Part shown: one piece after another, positions 1 through 12,553 of the stretch | Numbering within the stretch: the stretch's first letter is position 1 | Layout: every line of letters starts with the position of its first letter | Origin: Bemisia tabaci | Taxonomy: Eukaryota > Arthropoda > Insecta > Hemiptera > Aleyrodidae | Length of the DNA: 64,000 nt | Assembly: GCF_918797505.1 (NCBI RefSeq) | Contig: NC_092793.1 | Coordinates: 45,992,243-46,056,242 of the forward strand | Reading direction: 5' to 3' | The notes under the pieces: model-generated | What the model was told of the DNA's origin: nothing | What the model saw: only the letters and a program-made list of their open reading frames with translations | Database searches by the model: none | Made by a program: the position numbers and the translations under genes

Positions 1-78
1 ATTACAAAAATTGCCGCCCCCTATAGATTTACCGCCCTGGGCCGCGGCCTATATGGTCACCCCCTTAATCCGGCCCTG
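1..78 (-). mobile_element. hAT-like element terminus, cut by window edge
   Basis: The segment ends with the terminal motif TTAATCCGGCCCTG preceded by a 'GGTCACCCCC' stretch. This is the reverse complement of the left end of the fuller elements at 17700-18505 and 51627-52444. Only the terminal part is in the window, so the target duplication cannot be checked. Confidence 0.6.
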
Positions 79-3000
79 TTTGCAGGCTGATTTTTTTGCT
101 GATTTTACTCTCTTTTTTACAACAACAGCAATCGCTATGGTAAAAATAGCGAAAGATTTACCAAATAACAAAATCTTTGCAGACAGCTACTTTTCGCAGA
201 TTGCTAAATTGGCGATATTTGTTTCGTAAGAATTGCGAACACTGTTATATTTTCTAGGTTTCCTTTTAAAAGTTAGCTGGGTTTTCAACTTTTTGTTCCA
301 CAAAATAAATTGAAAACCTTTTATGCATTAATATCAACTTTTAAATTGATAAAACTACAGAACCTTCTGTAAAAGTTGCAATTGGAAATGTTCTGCTGTC
401 GCAGCAGTGCTGGTCGTTGCTTCTTTGACAAACGGGTTTCATAAAGGATCGTAAAGAGGTCTTATGAAAATTGAAGTACTCGATCGACACCGAGTGCAAA
501 CCTCGTCGTCATTTTCGGAGCAAGTTTTTTCCGTGCCTAGGACGGAGTATGGTGAAAACTGGTTCGATTGTGCCGCGAATCAATGGCCTCATGCTGCCGT
601 TCTCAATACGTTGCCCCTCTGACGTAAGAGAGTATCTTGATCTCCGCATGAGCCGCAGGAAGCATGGATTCACATGTGAAACAGGGTTCACTTGGAAACT
701 GGGATACGCCCTTACATCAGAGGGACGACGAATAGGGGGCGTGTGCCTCTGGCGACACGACCCAACTGCCCCCCACCCTCACTCCCTTCCCCCAGCTCCA
801 CCAATGCATCTCCGCAGCTCGCATTCAGTCCTCCGATTGCAATATGCATGTAATTACCATTCAAGAAAACAGAAACATAAAAAATTGTGTTTTCGCATTG
901 TTGCTGTCCTTTGCGCCTGTTATTTTCACCGGGACATTCGATGTCCCGGCAGCTCATTAACCGAGAAGCACTTAACTCCACTGCGAGTCAATGCTGCATA
1001 GGCCTTTTCTGCACTGAACGTCAGCCTATTGTGTTGTGAAACAAATTACTCCGAGCGTCCTCTTTTGCTCCTGGCGTTCGTTCTTCCTTAAACTGTGAAT
1101 TGATCGTTGCTAACACGTAACATACTCGCTTCCTGGTGAGCTTTGCCATGTAAGCATGTTTATGACTGAATCGATACTTATCCATTAGGTGAACATGCTA
1201 CGCTCTGGCATTGGGCAATTCGTGCATGTTGACCTGATTTCTCATTTCAATGGAACTGCAGGAAACAAACCTGTGTAGACTCGCGAGGTTCCAACTATAC
1301 GGTCATGGAAAAGAAGGACGAAGAAAAAAAAGTCAGTCGTATGACCAGAAAGTTTGATGTTCCATATTGAATGAACTATTCGCTTTGTCAAAGCGAAATT
1401 TCGGTTCTTAGGATCGAAATTCCGGTTCGCGAGATCGATTTCTTCGCAAAATTCGAGCTGATAATAGAAATGCGATGGCACGAATCGGAATTTTGCGTTG
1501 ACGAAACAAATAGTTCGATCAATAAGGAAAATCTGACGTTCGGCTCATACGATCAGATCCTTTTTTCAGCGTATGAACGGTCTATCCAGGAATTGCCTTG
1601 AAAATAAATTTTTCTACACGATGGATTCAAGTGAAAAACAAGTTTCCAAAGCTGGAATGAACTTAAAAGAGATTTTCTTGCGGTAATTTAACTTAGAAAA
1701 TAAAGTTGGATTTTTGGTAACTGTGCCATCAATTTTTTCAGCTGAACTTTGATAGATGAAAAACGAAGTATGCAGGTGTAAACTCTTCTCTCGGTTCATG
1801 CTATGTTTCCATATAAAAAAATCGGCCTCCTTCATGTCCAGTTCACGGACCGAACATTACCGAATCATGATGCCCTCCGTAAAATAAAGGCCTTCAACGA
1901 GCAAGACATCGTAGAGTTAAGGGAATTCAGGGTGGGCCCCAAAACGGCCTTCATCGATACCCCTAGTTCCTTTGCTTCAGAGAGTTAAACCGAAGCACGG
2001 TCACTTGAACCGAAGTATAGGTCGTATTCGATACATCAATCAAGTGAGATAATATCGATATCGATAGGTTCAAAAACATAGCCTCAAAAGTCAATTTAGA
2101 AATCTAACGTAACGGGTCTTTTGTGATAAAATTTGTATTCTTTCGAGTGTCAAATGGCAATGAAAAGTAAAATTGTTCGGAATTTTCTCATTTTCCAAAT
2201 TAGATCCTAAAATTTTTGAGACGATACGTCGAACCACTATCGAATCTATTGTTACATGGACCGAAGCGATGAATCATGTTACGGTTCATAGGATGGAAAT
2301 TTCGTTCTCTGTGAACTTGGCGACACCCTGCACGATGGGTGTTTTAATAATGAAGCGAGGGAATGGCACGGGCGGTGATGCTGCGGCGCGGCGCGGCGTG
2401 GAGGCGGCGCTGCGGCGGCGGGGCACTGCACCGGGGATCCCTTCGCCTCGGTCCGGGTGACCCACGACCCATCCTGGCCCTGTCCCTGTGGCATGCACAG
2501 GCATACCGCCAGTCTTTTTTACGGCGTTTCCAGCCGAGCCGCAAAGCATCGCAGCGGCCAGAAATTTCAGCCTAGCCGACCCCGCGGACAGTGCAAGAGA
2601 ACAGACCGATCGGGTTTTTTCGGACGCGGCCCGCATGGAAGGAAATGATTTAACTGAAGGAATTAGTAGCTACTTATGAAGGATGGGATAGAGGATGATG
2701 GGATATGCTCATCGTTGGGTGCCCAGTGACCGATCGGACGGGGACAAACGCAGTTGTGTCGACTCGCTTTTTCCAGTGCGCCAGCTCCCCCGACCCTCCC
2801 ACTTTTAATTAGCCCCCGAATTTGTGCCCTTTCCGATAAGTGCCCCGCCTTTCACGGCTCAAGTGCGGATTAATGTGCTGTCCTTGTGTTGCTGTGTTCA
2901 AAACGTGCTCCTCGATTTTCAGTGATGAACATAGATAGTTTCCATCTTAATTTGAATGTATGGATTGGTTAATCGTTTTTGAAAATGGATAGTTTCTCCT

Positions 3001-4254
3001 TTTTTCCAAAGCCACCAGGTAATTTCCTTATATATTCCTCATAATTATTCATAGACCAGTGATGTGTGAAGAAAGTTCTTCATACCTGCTTCTATTTTTT
3101 TCGATGATTATTTCGTGGTTTCACCCATTTTCGAGATAGAATTTTCACATGCCGACACCGTGAATTGGTTTGCGTAAAAATATTCTGAAATACTCATGTA
3201 CCATTAAAAATATGAACCTAGTATTCTAAAAATGCATTTATTCGAGGTAGTTTTCGTTTCTGCTTTTCATGGAATTATTTGAAATTTTGACTTTGCCATT
3301 TTGCGTAATTTTGCTCTGGAGCTTTTTGAATGGGTAAAATAACGACACGCCCCTAGCGTCAAGCCAATTATTCAATCATGCGAGACATAATTAAATAATT
3401 TGTATTGTTATTATAACCACTTAATACCCTGAATATAGGAGACGGTTCCTATCTGAAGTCTACGAGAAGTGGCATTTTGGCTTAGGAGAAATATGAAATT
3501 AAATATCTGTGTTGTTTTTACAAAATTTCGACCTGATGAGTTTACCTCGTTGAAACGAAAAACGCCAAAAAACACTACAAATGAATAAATTGTCCCTAAA
3601 TGGAGGACTGATTATCATTTCTGATTTTTACTTTGCACAAACGTCTAAGTGTCGCTAAAATTTCTCCTTAGAAATGTTAGTACATGCAGCAATTAAAATG
3701 AACAGAAGCATGTGTTTATCTTGCCTGCTCTAGAAATGCAATCGGCATTTAAATTATAAATATTTTCATGAGAGAATGAGAAAAAACCTCAGGTCCAAGA
3801 GACATTACTTTATCTTATTAGCTAATCACCGATCAAAATGACTGTTTACTCCTTCATCCCCAAAAAGTAATACTATGTAACCCATCCTCATCGCTCATTT
3901 CTTCATTGAATTTGGCTCATGTTCAATGAAGGTACCTACTTAAATTTTAATTAATTGAGTAACGTATCGCACAAAAGCCTTATAATTTTGCATCACTCTC
4001 TACTGGGAACATTTCTTTCATTTAGTTTTTCATTTGACAAAAAAAATCAACGCATTAATTTCGCTTGCTTTTTCGGGATTGTCTCCTTACAAGGTAGTAA
4101 ATTTTAACTGACACAACTAAAGGCATTTTTGCTTAATTAATAATCATGACAGTAAGTTTTTTTTGTTTTTTTTCTTTTTGGTAAAGCTAAATAATGTAAC
4201 TAAAGCTCGCTGTTAACATAAGGAGACAATAAGGATACGTTCTTCAAAATTTGT

Positions 4255-4290
<36 letters not shown>

Positions 4291-4620
4291 ACAGTGAACC
4301 ATTAATTATTTTCTTTTGTATACCCGCTAAGCGCTTAAGGGTTCAGGTTACTAGAGTATTATGAAGTTATTTACGTAGACATAATACTCAAGGATACCTA
4401 TACGGAAGTAAAATTTATCTTGAGCAATGCGTTTTTGAATACCTATTATCTTTTACGCCTCATGGAAGCGTTTTATCTAAAGAAAAAAGTGGGCAAAGAT
4501 GGAAAATTTGAATGAACGAGGAAAGTCTGGGACTCTAGTTAGAGTGGCAACTTTAAAGTGTACAGTTTGTTACGTTCTCGGGACTGTGACACGCCCAAAA
4601 ATAGTGAAATTTCTACATGC
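79..4620. other. Intergenic region, no supported gene
   Basis: AT-rich sequence with only short unsupported reading frames. Around 599-735 a weak inverted repeat (CCCTCTGACGTAAG-like arms) suggests a small decayed element. A GC-rich patch lies at about 2349-2640, and a run of 32 T at 4257-4288. I see no splice-consistent coding exons. Confidence 0.6.
2349..2640. other. GC-rich, CpG-dense patch
   Basis: The core at about 2380-2430 is made of repeated GGCG/GCGGCG triplets in an otherwise AT-rich background. Open frames on both strands here follow from the lack of stop codons in GC-rich sequence. It could be a promoter or 5' exon of a neighbouring gene, or a compositional island; nothing in the sequence decides this. 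Confidence 0.3.
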
Positions 4621-4622
4621 TA

Positions 4623-5626
4623 CGAGGGGCGTTCAATAAGTAAGTATCCCCCCCTCTCTAAAATCCATTAGAGTGGACCAATTTTAAAAAACTTGGGCTC
4701 AAAATCTTCCTTAGGATATTTTAAGTTCAACAAAACAAACCGCAACAAAATCGGACTATGTGCGGCCGAACGCGAGCCGTTTGAACGCGCCGAGGTGCTC
4801 GACGCTCCCGCCGAATCTGCGAGGATTTGAAGTCCGCTACAGGAGAAGAGCTTCTCTGCCAAAGCCTCAGTCGTTCATCACTGACGAAAAATCAAAGAAA
4901 TTTTTGTAGAATAAGGGGCTTACCTCATTTCTCCACATAACCAGCTCGATCCAAGCAAGTCTGATACTGACTAAGACTAAGAGAACAGCTTTTGGATGCC
5001 TCGTGCGTGGAAGTCTTTCAGCTGACCGCGGATGAAAGAGTGGACGGCTTGTTTGACCTCTTCCACTGATTCAAAATTAACTCCTCCGAGTTCAGATTTC
5101 AGGAACGGGAATAAATGGTGGTCTGGTTTGCCATTTATTATCGTATCTGAAATCTGAACCCGGAGGAGTTAATTTTGAATCAGTGGAAGAGGTCAAACAA
5201 GCCGTCCACTCTTTCATCCGCGGTCAGCTGAAAGACTTCCACGCACGAGGCATCCAAAAGCTGTTCTCTTGGTCTTAGTCAGTATCAGACTTGCTTGGAT
5301 CGAGCTGGTTATGTGGAGAAATGAGGTAAGCCCCTTATTCTACAAAAATTTCTTTGATTTTTCGTCAGTGATGAACGACTGAGGCTTTGGCAGAGAAGCT
5401 CTTCTCCTGTAGCGGACTTCAAATCCTCGCAGATTCGGCGGGAGCGTCGAGCACCTCGGCGCGTTCAAACGGCTCGCGTTCGGCCGCACATAGTCCGATT
5501 TTGTTGCGGTTTGTTTTGTTGAACTTAAAATATCCTAAGGAAGATTTTGAGCCCAAGTTTTTTAAAATTGGTCCATTCTTATGGATTTTAGAGAGGGGGG
5601 GATACTTACTTATTGAACGCCCCTCG
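4623..5626. mobile_element. Fold-back mariner-like element, two head-to-head 3' ends
   Basis: Two nearly identical 480-bp arms (4623-5102 and 5147-5626) are exact inverted copies except for a few mismatches, separated by 44 nt. Both ends read CGAGGGGCGTTCAATAAG from outside inward, and a TA dinucleotide lies just outside at 4621-4622 and 5627-5628, as expected for Tc1/mariner target duplication. Reading inward to outward from about 5148, the arm encodes a stretch resembling the C-terminal part of mariner transposases: 'SVEEVKQAVHSFIRG' then 'DFHARGIQKL', followed by a stop and a frameshift. The element is therefore two joined 3' ends of a dead mariner copy. High identity between arms suggests a recent event or gene conversion. 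Confidence 0.8.
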
Positions 5627-5628
5627 TA

Positions 5629-7626
5629 TCATTATTTTTTGGATGACAATACTTTATCTCTACACTAGCGAGGAAGTATAAGCTATTCAAGTAGTGCGCG
5701 AGTGAACAAGAGAATAAGTATGCATGGTAAACTTTTTTGGCGCGTATACTTAGTATATGTCGCTTTTTTCGTTTTTAAATTTTCAGATCGAAACTGACAA
5801 GGAGTGAATAAATGTAGGATACAAATTGAATAGGATTTATAAAATAATCCATGCGAATATTTCACTGTCCGCGGGTAAAAGGACCTCAGTCACAGGGGCG
5901 AATATTTGATTATAGTGTGATTTTTGTCGAGATGGATGGAAATATCGGATTTTAAGATTTCAACGGATTTCAGCTGAATTCAACGGGATAGTGTCTTATA
6001 AAATATGTTGTGAATAACTTGTATCACTTGCTTTTGTGCTACTAAAGGGCGCAAGGTTGCACAATGATCTGGCGATTTTGTGCCCTGAATATGGCAGATC
6101 AGAGTTTCCAATAGCTTTCTTTCGGAATTACTAGCTTTAAACCGCGAAGTTCTTACGCATACTTTATACGCTATTTTTGTGTCAAATTATGCACTAAACA
6201 CTCCCCTTTGCATCTGCTTCAATAACTAAATGCTGAGTTCTCCTGGATCAAGATCGCTCTCCCTGTGGTCGGTTACATGTTAACGAAAGTCAACGCTTAG
6301 GGCCATTTAGCCACAAAATGGGCGAAATAGGGGGAACCAGGGAGGCACGATCCCAAAGGAATCTACTATGGTCCCGCCCATGAAATCTAAGGGATTTTCC
6401 TGAGTAAGTGCCTGACATATTTTTCATGTTGGTAATTGTGATTTGATCACTTTCCAGTGAGAGCAGCTCAAAATTGCTCTTGAGATGACTCAATTTCTCA
6501 AAATTTTCTAGGAAAATCCCTCGACCCCCATTGAAGCTAAGAATTTTCCGCGAACACTCTTCTAGAGCTAGCCTAGGAGAGTCCCGCAGACGCAGTCAGA
6601 CCTTTCTTAGTTAAGTATGCCCTCACCCCCCCCCCCCGACTGAGGTGCACTTCAGGCCTCTCCATGAAAAATTTCTAGTTCCGCCCATGCCCACAAAGTT
6701 TATTTTACATCATTACTGTAAGCTTTCTGAACTCATCTAAATTTTAATTTTTTGTCGCAGTTTGTGCAGTAAAGATCTACCGATAATTTCATGATTTTTG
6801 CAATCGATCAGGAACAGTCCGTAATGATAAGCCCGATCTATTCAGATGAACTCACGGAGGCCCGCGCAGCCCCCTTTAGGGAATGGGAAACGCTTTGGGG
6901 GTTAGGCCGCGTAACGGCCAAGGGGTGTAGCCTCCTAGTCAATTAAGTTACAAGCTCATGATTCGTCAATAATATCGAGCGGGTTTTTAAGGGAAATATA
7001 GAGTTTTAAAGGTTGTTTCTCCAAAAGTGAAATATACAAGTAATTTCAAAGATGAAAGTTTTTCATTATGTCATTCATCGCTCCACTTCGTCGAACAGTT
7101 TCTACTGGTTTATTATCGCGGTTCAATGATGCTGATGCATGAAAAACAATTCATGCGCTCCCCTCCGAAGTTAAAGGTTTCAAGGTTAACAAATCAGTCA
7201 GATAGTGAATACTCGCACCTTTGCGAACACCAACACAAACTTTTTGTTGTCGTCTACCATCAACATGAGCAACTCTGGATCATTGGCCATTCTTCCAGAC
7301 TGTTACCACTGAGTCACGCGCAAGTAAATTTATGTAAAACAATAGATATCTATTGAAGCAACGTGTCTCGCCTAGAATTAACTATTATTGGTTTACACTA
7401 GTAAAAGTTGCACACAATAAAACTTGGGAGAATCGCTACCGCCCCGGACACATTGCCAAGTAAAAGTAAGTAATTTGCGTGATTTTAATCCGAGATAGCA
7501 TCCAAGCTCATATTCCGAAAACCATTGAGTATTAAGAGAAAAATGAAAAAATTGAAGGGATTTCAAAAGTTGACGTTAATATTTTGTTAATCGGACAGCC
7601 GGTTTTTAAAACTACCCGCCACTAGT
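5629..7626. other. Intergenic region with a dispersed repeat
   Basis: No gene recognised. The part at about 6290-6545 resembles, in opposite orientation, the sequence at about 62940-63130 (shared 'CTCATGGGCGGG'-like and 'GAGCAATTTTGAA'-like blocks), so it is a copy of a dispersed repeat. A run of C occurs near 6628. Confidence 0.5.
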
Positions 7627-8582
7627 CCCTGGTAAAAATTGGCGATAAGAGCTGCGTTTCAAAATACCACAGGAATTCTTATAGCTGGCTAAAGAAGGCT
7701 ACAGAAAATCATATAGCTGGCTGTAATGCGGAGAAAATCGTACGGCCGGGCTATACGAAGCGATAAAAAATTATGCGGCCGGGCTAAAGTTCCTATCGGT
7801 CGCCGGGCTTTACACTTTATCGCCTGGCTGTTGCTTTTTCGCCATCGATTATAAAAGGCTATAAGAAATTGTGTAGAAATTCGTGTGCTTTGGAAATCAT
7901 CGAGTTCGATACAGAACCACCTTAATATTTACAAAACACACATTATATTTTCCTTTAATACATATTTGTTTTCATCAATTAAAATGAGAATAATCCATAG
8001 AGGATGTGCAAACATTTCAAAATCACGAGTTGAATAACGCTGGCTCCGCCAGATTAAATATTAGAGCCTAACTTAAAGCGGAGCGGCGACGTACTGGCGC
8101 CTACAAACCTAACAGGGATACTTCACGCATTGCGCAACGCGTGAAGTATCCCTGTTAGGTTTGTAGGCGCCAATGCGCGTTTCGCGCTAGCTGCCCGCCT
8201 GCCGCGCCGCAGCGTGCCACGGCGCTTGAAGCAACTATTTCACACCAGAGGTATTCACGGTATCATACGAAACTGAAGGCGCTCTAATAAAGGAATGACA
8301 GTAATCCTAATCCATCAAAACATACGGAGCTTTCCTCGCAAAATAAATCAAGATACTACGGCCCAAAAAGAGAGCAGTAGTTAAAAAACTGACTAAGTCC
8401 TAGCATCCGTAATTAGTAACGTTTAGTATACGTATCGCCTGGCTGTTGCTTAGTCGCCATCGGCTATAAAAAGCTATAAGAAATTGTGTAGCCGGCTATA
8501 GAAGCTATTGGAAATCTTACAGCCGGCTGTAGGTCTATGGTCTTTTGGAACACAGATTCTACTGCCAATTTTTACCAGGGGT
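7627..8582. mobile_element. Non-autonomous TIR element (CCCTGGTAAAAATTGGC)
   Basis: The left end CCCTGGTAAAAATTGGC (7627-7643) is repeated in reverse complement at 8566-8582. Inside are many short 'GCCGGCT' motifs and a duplicated block of about 60 bp ('ATCGCCTGGCTGTTGCTT' at about 7819 and about 8436). No transposase frame is present. The flanking sequence does not show a clean target duplication. Confidence 0.7.
8095..8172. repeat. Perfect 34-bp inverted repeat (hairpin)
   Basis: Arms 8095-8128 and 8139-8172 are perfect reverse complements around a 10-nt loop. The arm contains GCGCCTACAA and AATACTTCACGC-type blocks (here GGATACTTCACGC), the same unit found as tandem repeats in the hAT-like elements near 18040, 36890 and 52006. 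Confidence 0.9.
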
Positions 8583-8605
8583 AGTAATCCTGCACTAGTA
8601 TTGCG

Positions 8606-8858
8606 ATGGTGAAACTGCGGAAATACAAACCTTGGTTTAAGGCGGTGCAGATTTCCTGTCTTGCTTCATTTTCTACATGGAAAATTGCTGAACGTCATTT
8701 TCCTGAAAACTTCGGCGTTTTTTCCTCTCTACTCAAAGGAATATTCTGTGAAATTTTAAATCTATAATGCTGATTTGGTCTTCTTTTAAAGAATAAATTA
8801 GGAGCGGAAATTTTGAAACACCGCAATCGAGTCACGCATTTTTGCAGTTTCACCATCG
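8606..8858. repeat. Short TIR element (CGATGGTGAAACTGC)
   Basis: CGATGGTGAAACTGC at 8606-8620 recurs as its reverse complement at 8844-8858. Related termini (GCACTTTGGCCATCG) occur at about 15502-15754, 40432-40601 and 51360-51590, so this is a MITE family. No coding capacity. Confidence 0.6.
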
Positions 8859-10137
8859 ACTGGTGGCGTGAAAGTGCCTGAAATGTTCGTAGAATATTAG
8901 CCCATCATTTTTGATGCTGTCCATGACAAACTACGAGGCAAATTTTTATGAAAACTGTCTTCGGGCGAGATAGTTTTGGTTTTCACAAAAACGGTCGGAA
9001 TTTCAATGAACGCATTTGTTATATGTTTCCAAAAACTCCGCAACACTTCTAATTTTACTTGCGAATCGTGGAAAATCGACTGATTTTGTAAACTTTGTTA
9101 TGTTTATAGTAAGAAATGCGCACTCATATTTGAAAATGATAAATCGATCGCTCAAATGTTTCCCTCTTAAAAACTAACTACTATCGAAAATATATCAGTG
9201 CCGCAGTGCCAAAAGGTATACCCAACTCACATTTTTAAAAAAATCGGGTTATTTTCGTTTTGAAAATCTTCGATAACGGTTCGTGGGGGTGGAAAATTTG
9301 GTAGCCCTATCTTCCACCGGTTATGAGATACAGGATTTCAAAAATTGCGATTTACATTGAAATCAACGGGGCCGACGCACAATTTTTCCTTGATATCTCG
9401 GGAGGACTAAAATGGAGTTAGGTACCTTTTGGCTGTGAGGTACTTATGCACAACATTTGATTTAAAACACATCGGTTGCTGGAGTGCTTCTTTAATACCG
9501 CTGTATTAGAGCTTCCCGTTGTTTATTTTTGATTGATATATTTAATATTATTCAAATCATAGTAACCCAGATAAAAAAATTAACTATTAATGCCTAATTT
9601 TAAGTGCTATAGCGATTGCGGTTGATTTAGGTAAGTGTTTTTGTATTGAGGTAGAGTAGAGCAGAGCCGACGGAGGGCTGTCAGCGACAATGGGGGTTCG
9701 ATAGCACCGAGGCCGCCAGCGGTGGGGGAAGAGGCTAGTATTATTATTTCATAGGTTACATAATTTATCGGCCATTGCACTATACCTAGCGGAGGAGGAG
9801 CAGAGTGCTGGTGAAGAACGAGCTTTCAGAAAAAAATCAACCTTAACTTTGGCTAGACAATTACATGGCGCCTTAAGAGCCGATCTCATGTTTATCCCCG
9901 GTTTTCAAACGATGATACTTAAAATTTTTCTATAATTTTGGCATAATATTATTCTTACAGCAAGGTAGAGTGAGTAAGAAATAAAAATTAAACGACTTGG
10001 AGCGAAGACATAATTTTCTCATATATGGAGTGTTTATTCATGGCAGTCCCTACAGAGAGAATCGGAATGAACTCCGATCGAATGGACCACTGCAGGATAA
10101 AATCTATAAAACTGAACAGGATCTCGCCAGTGGCGTG

Positions 10138-10286
10138 GCGTGCTTTGCGATGTATCGATTGGTCTGCCACTTAGTCCAATGGGAAAAGGATCGATAAATA
10201 AGGTGTTCGCGATGAACACCTTAATAATCGATTCTTTACCACAGATTCAAATGAGGGGTACTGATAATCGATCATTTACGCCTCGT
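10138..10286 (+). repeat. Dispersed repeat with GGTGTTCGC palindrome
   Basis: A block of about 150 bp containing AAAGGATCGATAAA, the palindrome GGTGTTCGCGATGAACACC and AATAATCGATTCTTTACCA. The same order occurs at 25684-25826 (+) and, inverted, at 39003-39171 and 40663-40820. Many ATCGAT motifs give it a near-palindromic layout, suggesting a MITE. Confidence 0.7.
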
Positions 10287-10762
10287 CACTCGATCTTGCA
10301 TATTTTCGCATCAAAATTGCGCGTAGACAATGATTTTTGCAAACTCTAATCAGCCATGCTCACCATTGCTCTCAAAACGAGACTGTAATGCTGAGGCGCG
10401 GCTTATTTGCATGCTAAAAAAATAAGTTGGAAAAGTTCAGCTCCCCAGTTTCCAATAGAGGTCATTACATAAACATTATTCATTGGAACAAATTTACTCC
10501 AAGGCCGGAAACAATTGTGCTTGCTCTCCAATAGAATAGGCAAAAAGAAGTTTTTCCCTCGTTTGAATTTTCTGTGAATATATTTGAAATTAATAAGGAA
10601 AAATCGCAGAAAATTGTAATAAGACATATTGTTCCTTAGTGTAAAAAAATGAAATTACAATAAAATACGAGTGAAGTTATGCATAGTTTCAATCGGAGAT
10701 AAAAAAGTTAATTTTTGCAGGTAGTAATCGATATTTAAAGACAATTAGGGAAGGCGTTTGTG

Positions 10763-10960
10763 AGATAACTATTCGACCACGGGTGATGCCCATATTGCTG
10801 CTAGCTGGAATTGAAGGCGCGTCAAGGTGCGATTTCCTAAAAACATCGTTGTCAGCGGAAAACACGTTATTGGCGTAGAGAATCGGTTGCAGCGTGAGCC
10901 ATTGGTGCTATTAGCAAAATCCTGTTTTCCTATGACGTTCGGCGCGGCGTGTATTGTTGC
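10763..10960 (+). repeat. Dispersed repeat, copy 1
   Basis: Contains AACTATTCGACCACGGGTG followed by a block ending GAATTGAAGGCGC. The reverse complement is found at about 45443-45700 inside a FLAD1 intron, and a more diverged copy lies near 53141-53290. Type unknown; no coding frame. Confidence 0.5.
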
Positions 10961-12553
10961 ACGTATTGTATAGCAGCTTTGATTATTTATAAAAAGTGTC
11001 ATGTGTTTCTCTTATTTTGGGTTTTTATTAAAACATGGATAGTAATAAGAAAGAGAAGAAAAGCATTGGCGATTTACCACGTCAAAGAGAAAAAAAGCAC
11101 TACAATTTTATGAGACGTGCCACAAAATGATAATGCCTGTAACCATATAATATGGTCGTTTCACAACTATTACGGATAAGATAAAAAATGCCTTCAATTC
11201 ATCGATTATGCATTTTTAATGCAGGTGAGGCAAGTTGCTATAAGTTGAATTTTGTCAGTGGGAGTTAGATTCTTTTTTGTACTTGTATTGGTTAATAGTT
11301 ACTTTATTTTTTAGCAAAAAATAATACACTTTGCGTCAGTTAGCGTACTTTAGGGAACCCTATTATGGTACCGGTGGCTCGCGACGCTCCAATCAGAGAT
11401 GCCCTCGGGCTTCGGGCTACATCCCGCAACAGTCGCGGCAATAAAAGCCGTGATATACCTCACATGGTGGCAATCCACACTGTCATTACTTTCCGTCCGT
11501 ATGATGATGATTTACTAGCAAGTTTACGAGTGTACAAGAGTTGAGTGATTTTTATACAGCGGAGTTACACGCTAAAGAAGGGAGTCCTGATCAAATGATG
11601 TTCCGATTAATATCTTCCAGCTTTTTCATCCATTGTTGATGGATTCCTTTTTTTTTTAAAACAAGATCCTCTCTATCAAAGTTTTCAAATTTCATGAATA
11701 CTAGTCGCGAATAGGGAAATTGAGGACCCAGAGTTATACTTTTAGCCGAACGAGGGAACTAGAAAATGTTTTGATGGATTCATTTTTAGTTGCAACGATT
11801 AAGAACATCTTAGCTGACGACGTCAACGATTGAAATTTATTTTTATTTTTCCAAAAAAATCGATAGAACGAGGAAAAAATATCCCATTGTGTAAAATTGT
11901 ATGATTTTTGCAAGCTGACGGAAGAAAAAAAAATGTGCTACACCAACATAAATTTGCTGCAAAACTTACTTTCTAAGTAATACACATTCATACATCGCTA
12001 CCGCTGTATTTTTTATTTAAAGTTTCTGTTGGGACGAAACCTGAAACCACCTGACTTTTCTGCTCCAATTTGAATGCACACATCTTGAAATATCTTAACA
12101 ATGGCGAAGATAAAATAGGAACAATGATGGAAACTAATTAGAATTTAAATTGAGAATGACTTTATACTTTTTGTGTGGCTGATTGTGCCTAGGCACTAAG
12201 GGGAAATCTCCCATTAGCGACAAAAAATCTAAAAACCGAAAATAAAAAAAAAAAATATTTTCTAATTCCATTTATATTTAATCGAAAATTGTTTTTATTC
12301 TTCTTAGTACTTGTGAGTAAGGACAAAATGAAGAGTACCGACGCACCATTTCGCTGAAAAATTTTAGTGGCTAATCTAAGCTTGCAGAGAAATAATTTGC
12401 TTCAAGTTTCCTTTTTGAGATTTTAGGGAAGTAAAGAAAATTTTGTGCAGCCGTGCAAAGGAGACAATTTTACAATTTTAATTTGTCAACACTAGTTTAT
12501 TATGCATTACTCTTGACGCATGAGCACCGCATCTACCACCATCCGCCAGTGCA

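Larger units (their letters stand above)
8862..12553. other. Intergenic region upstream of NCKX
   Basis: Besides the two repeats annotated separately (10138-10286 and 10763-10960) I see only AT-rich, stop-dense sequence. No convincing promoter or upstream exon of the exchanger gene was recognised. Confidence 0.5.

Noticed and set aside
471..1001. 176-codon open frame (+)
   Set aside because: It starts with TTG, has no domain, and overlaps a decayed inverted repeat; both strands are open here.
2286..2636. Open frames on both strands in the GC-rich patch
   Set aside because: They follow from low stop-codon frequency in GC-rich sequence; no splice context or domain.
3535..3565. Second hammerhead-like string (CTGATGAG ... 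GAAACG)
   Set aside because: The sequence between the two halves cannot form a convincing helix II ending next to GAAA; likely chance.
5387..5668. Frame identical to that at 4668-4862 on the other strand
   Set aside because: Both are the same shadow frame in the two arms of the fold-back mariner; the transposase-like reading is in another frame.
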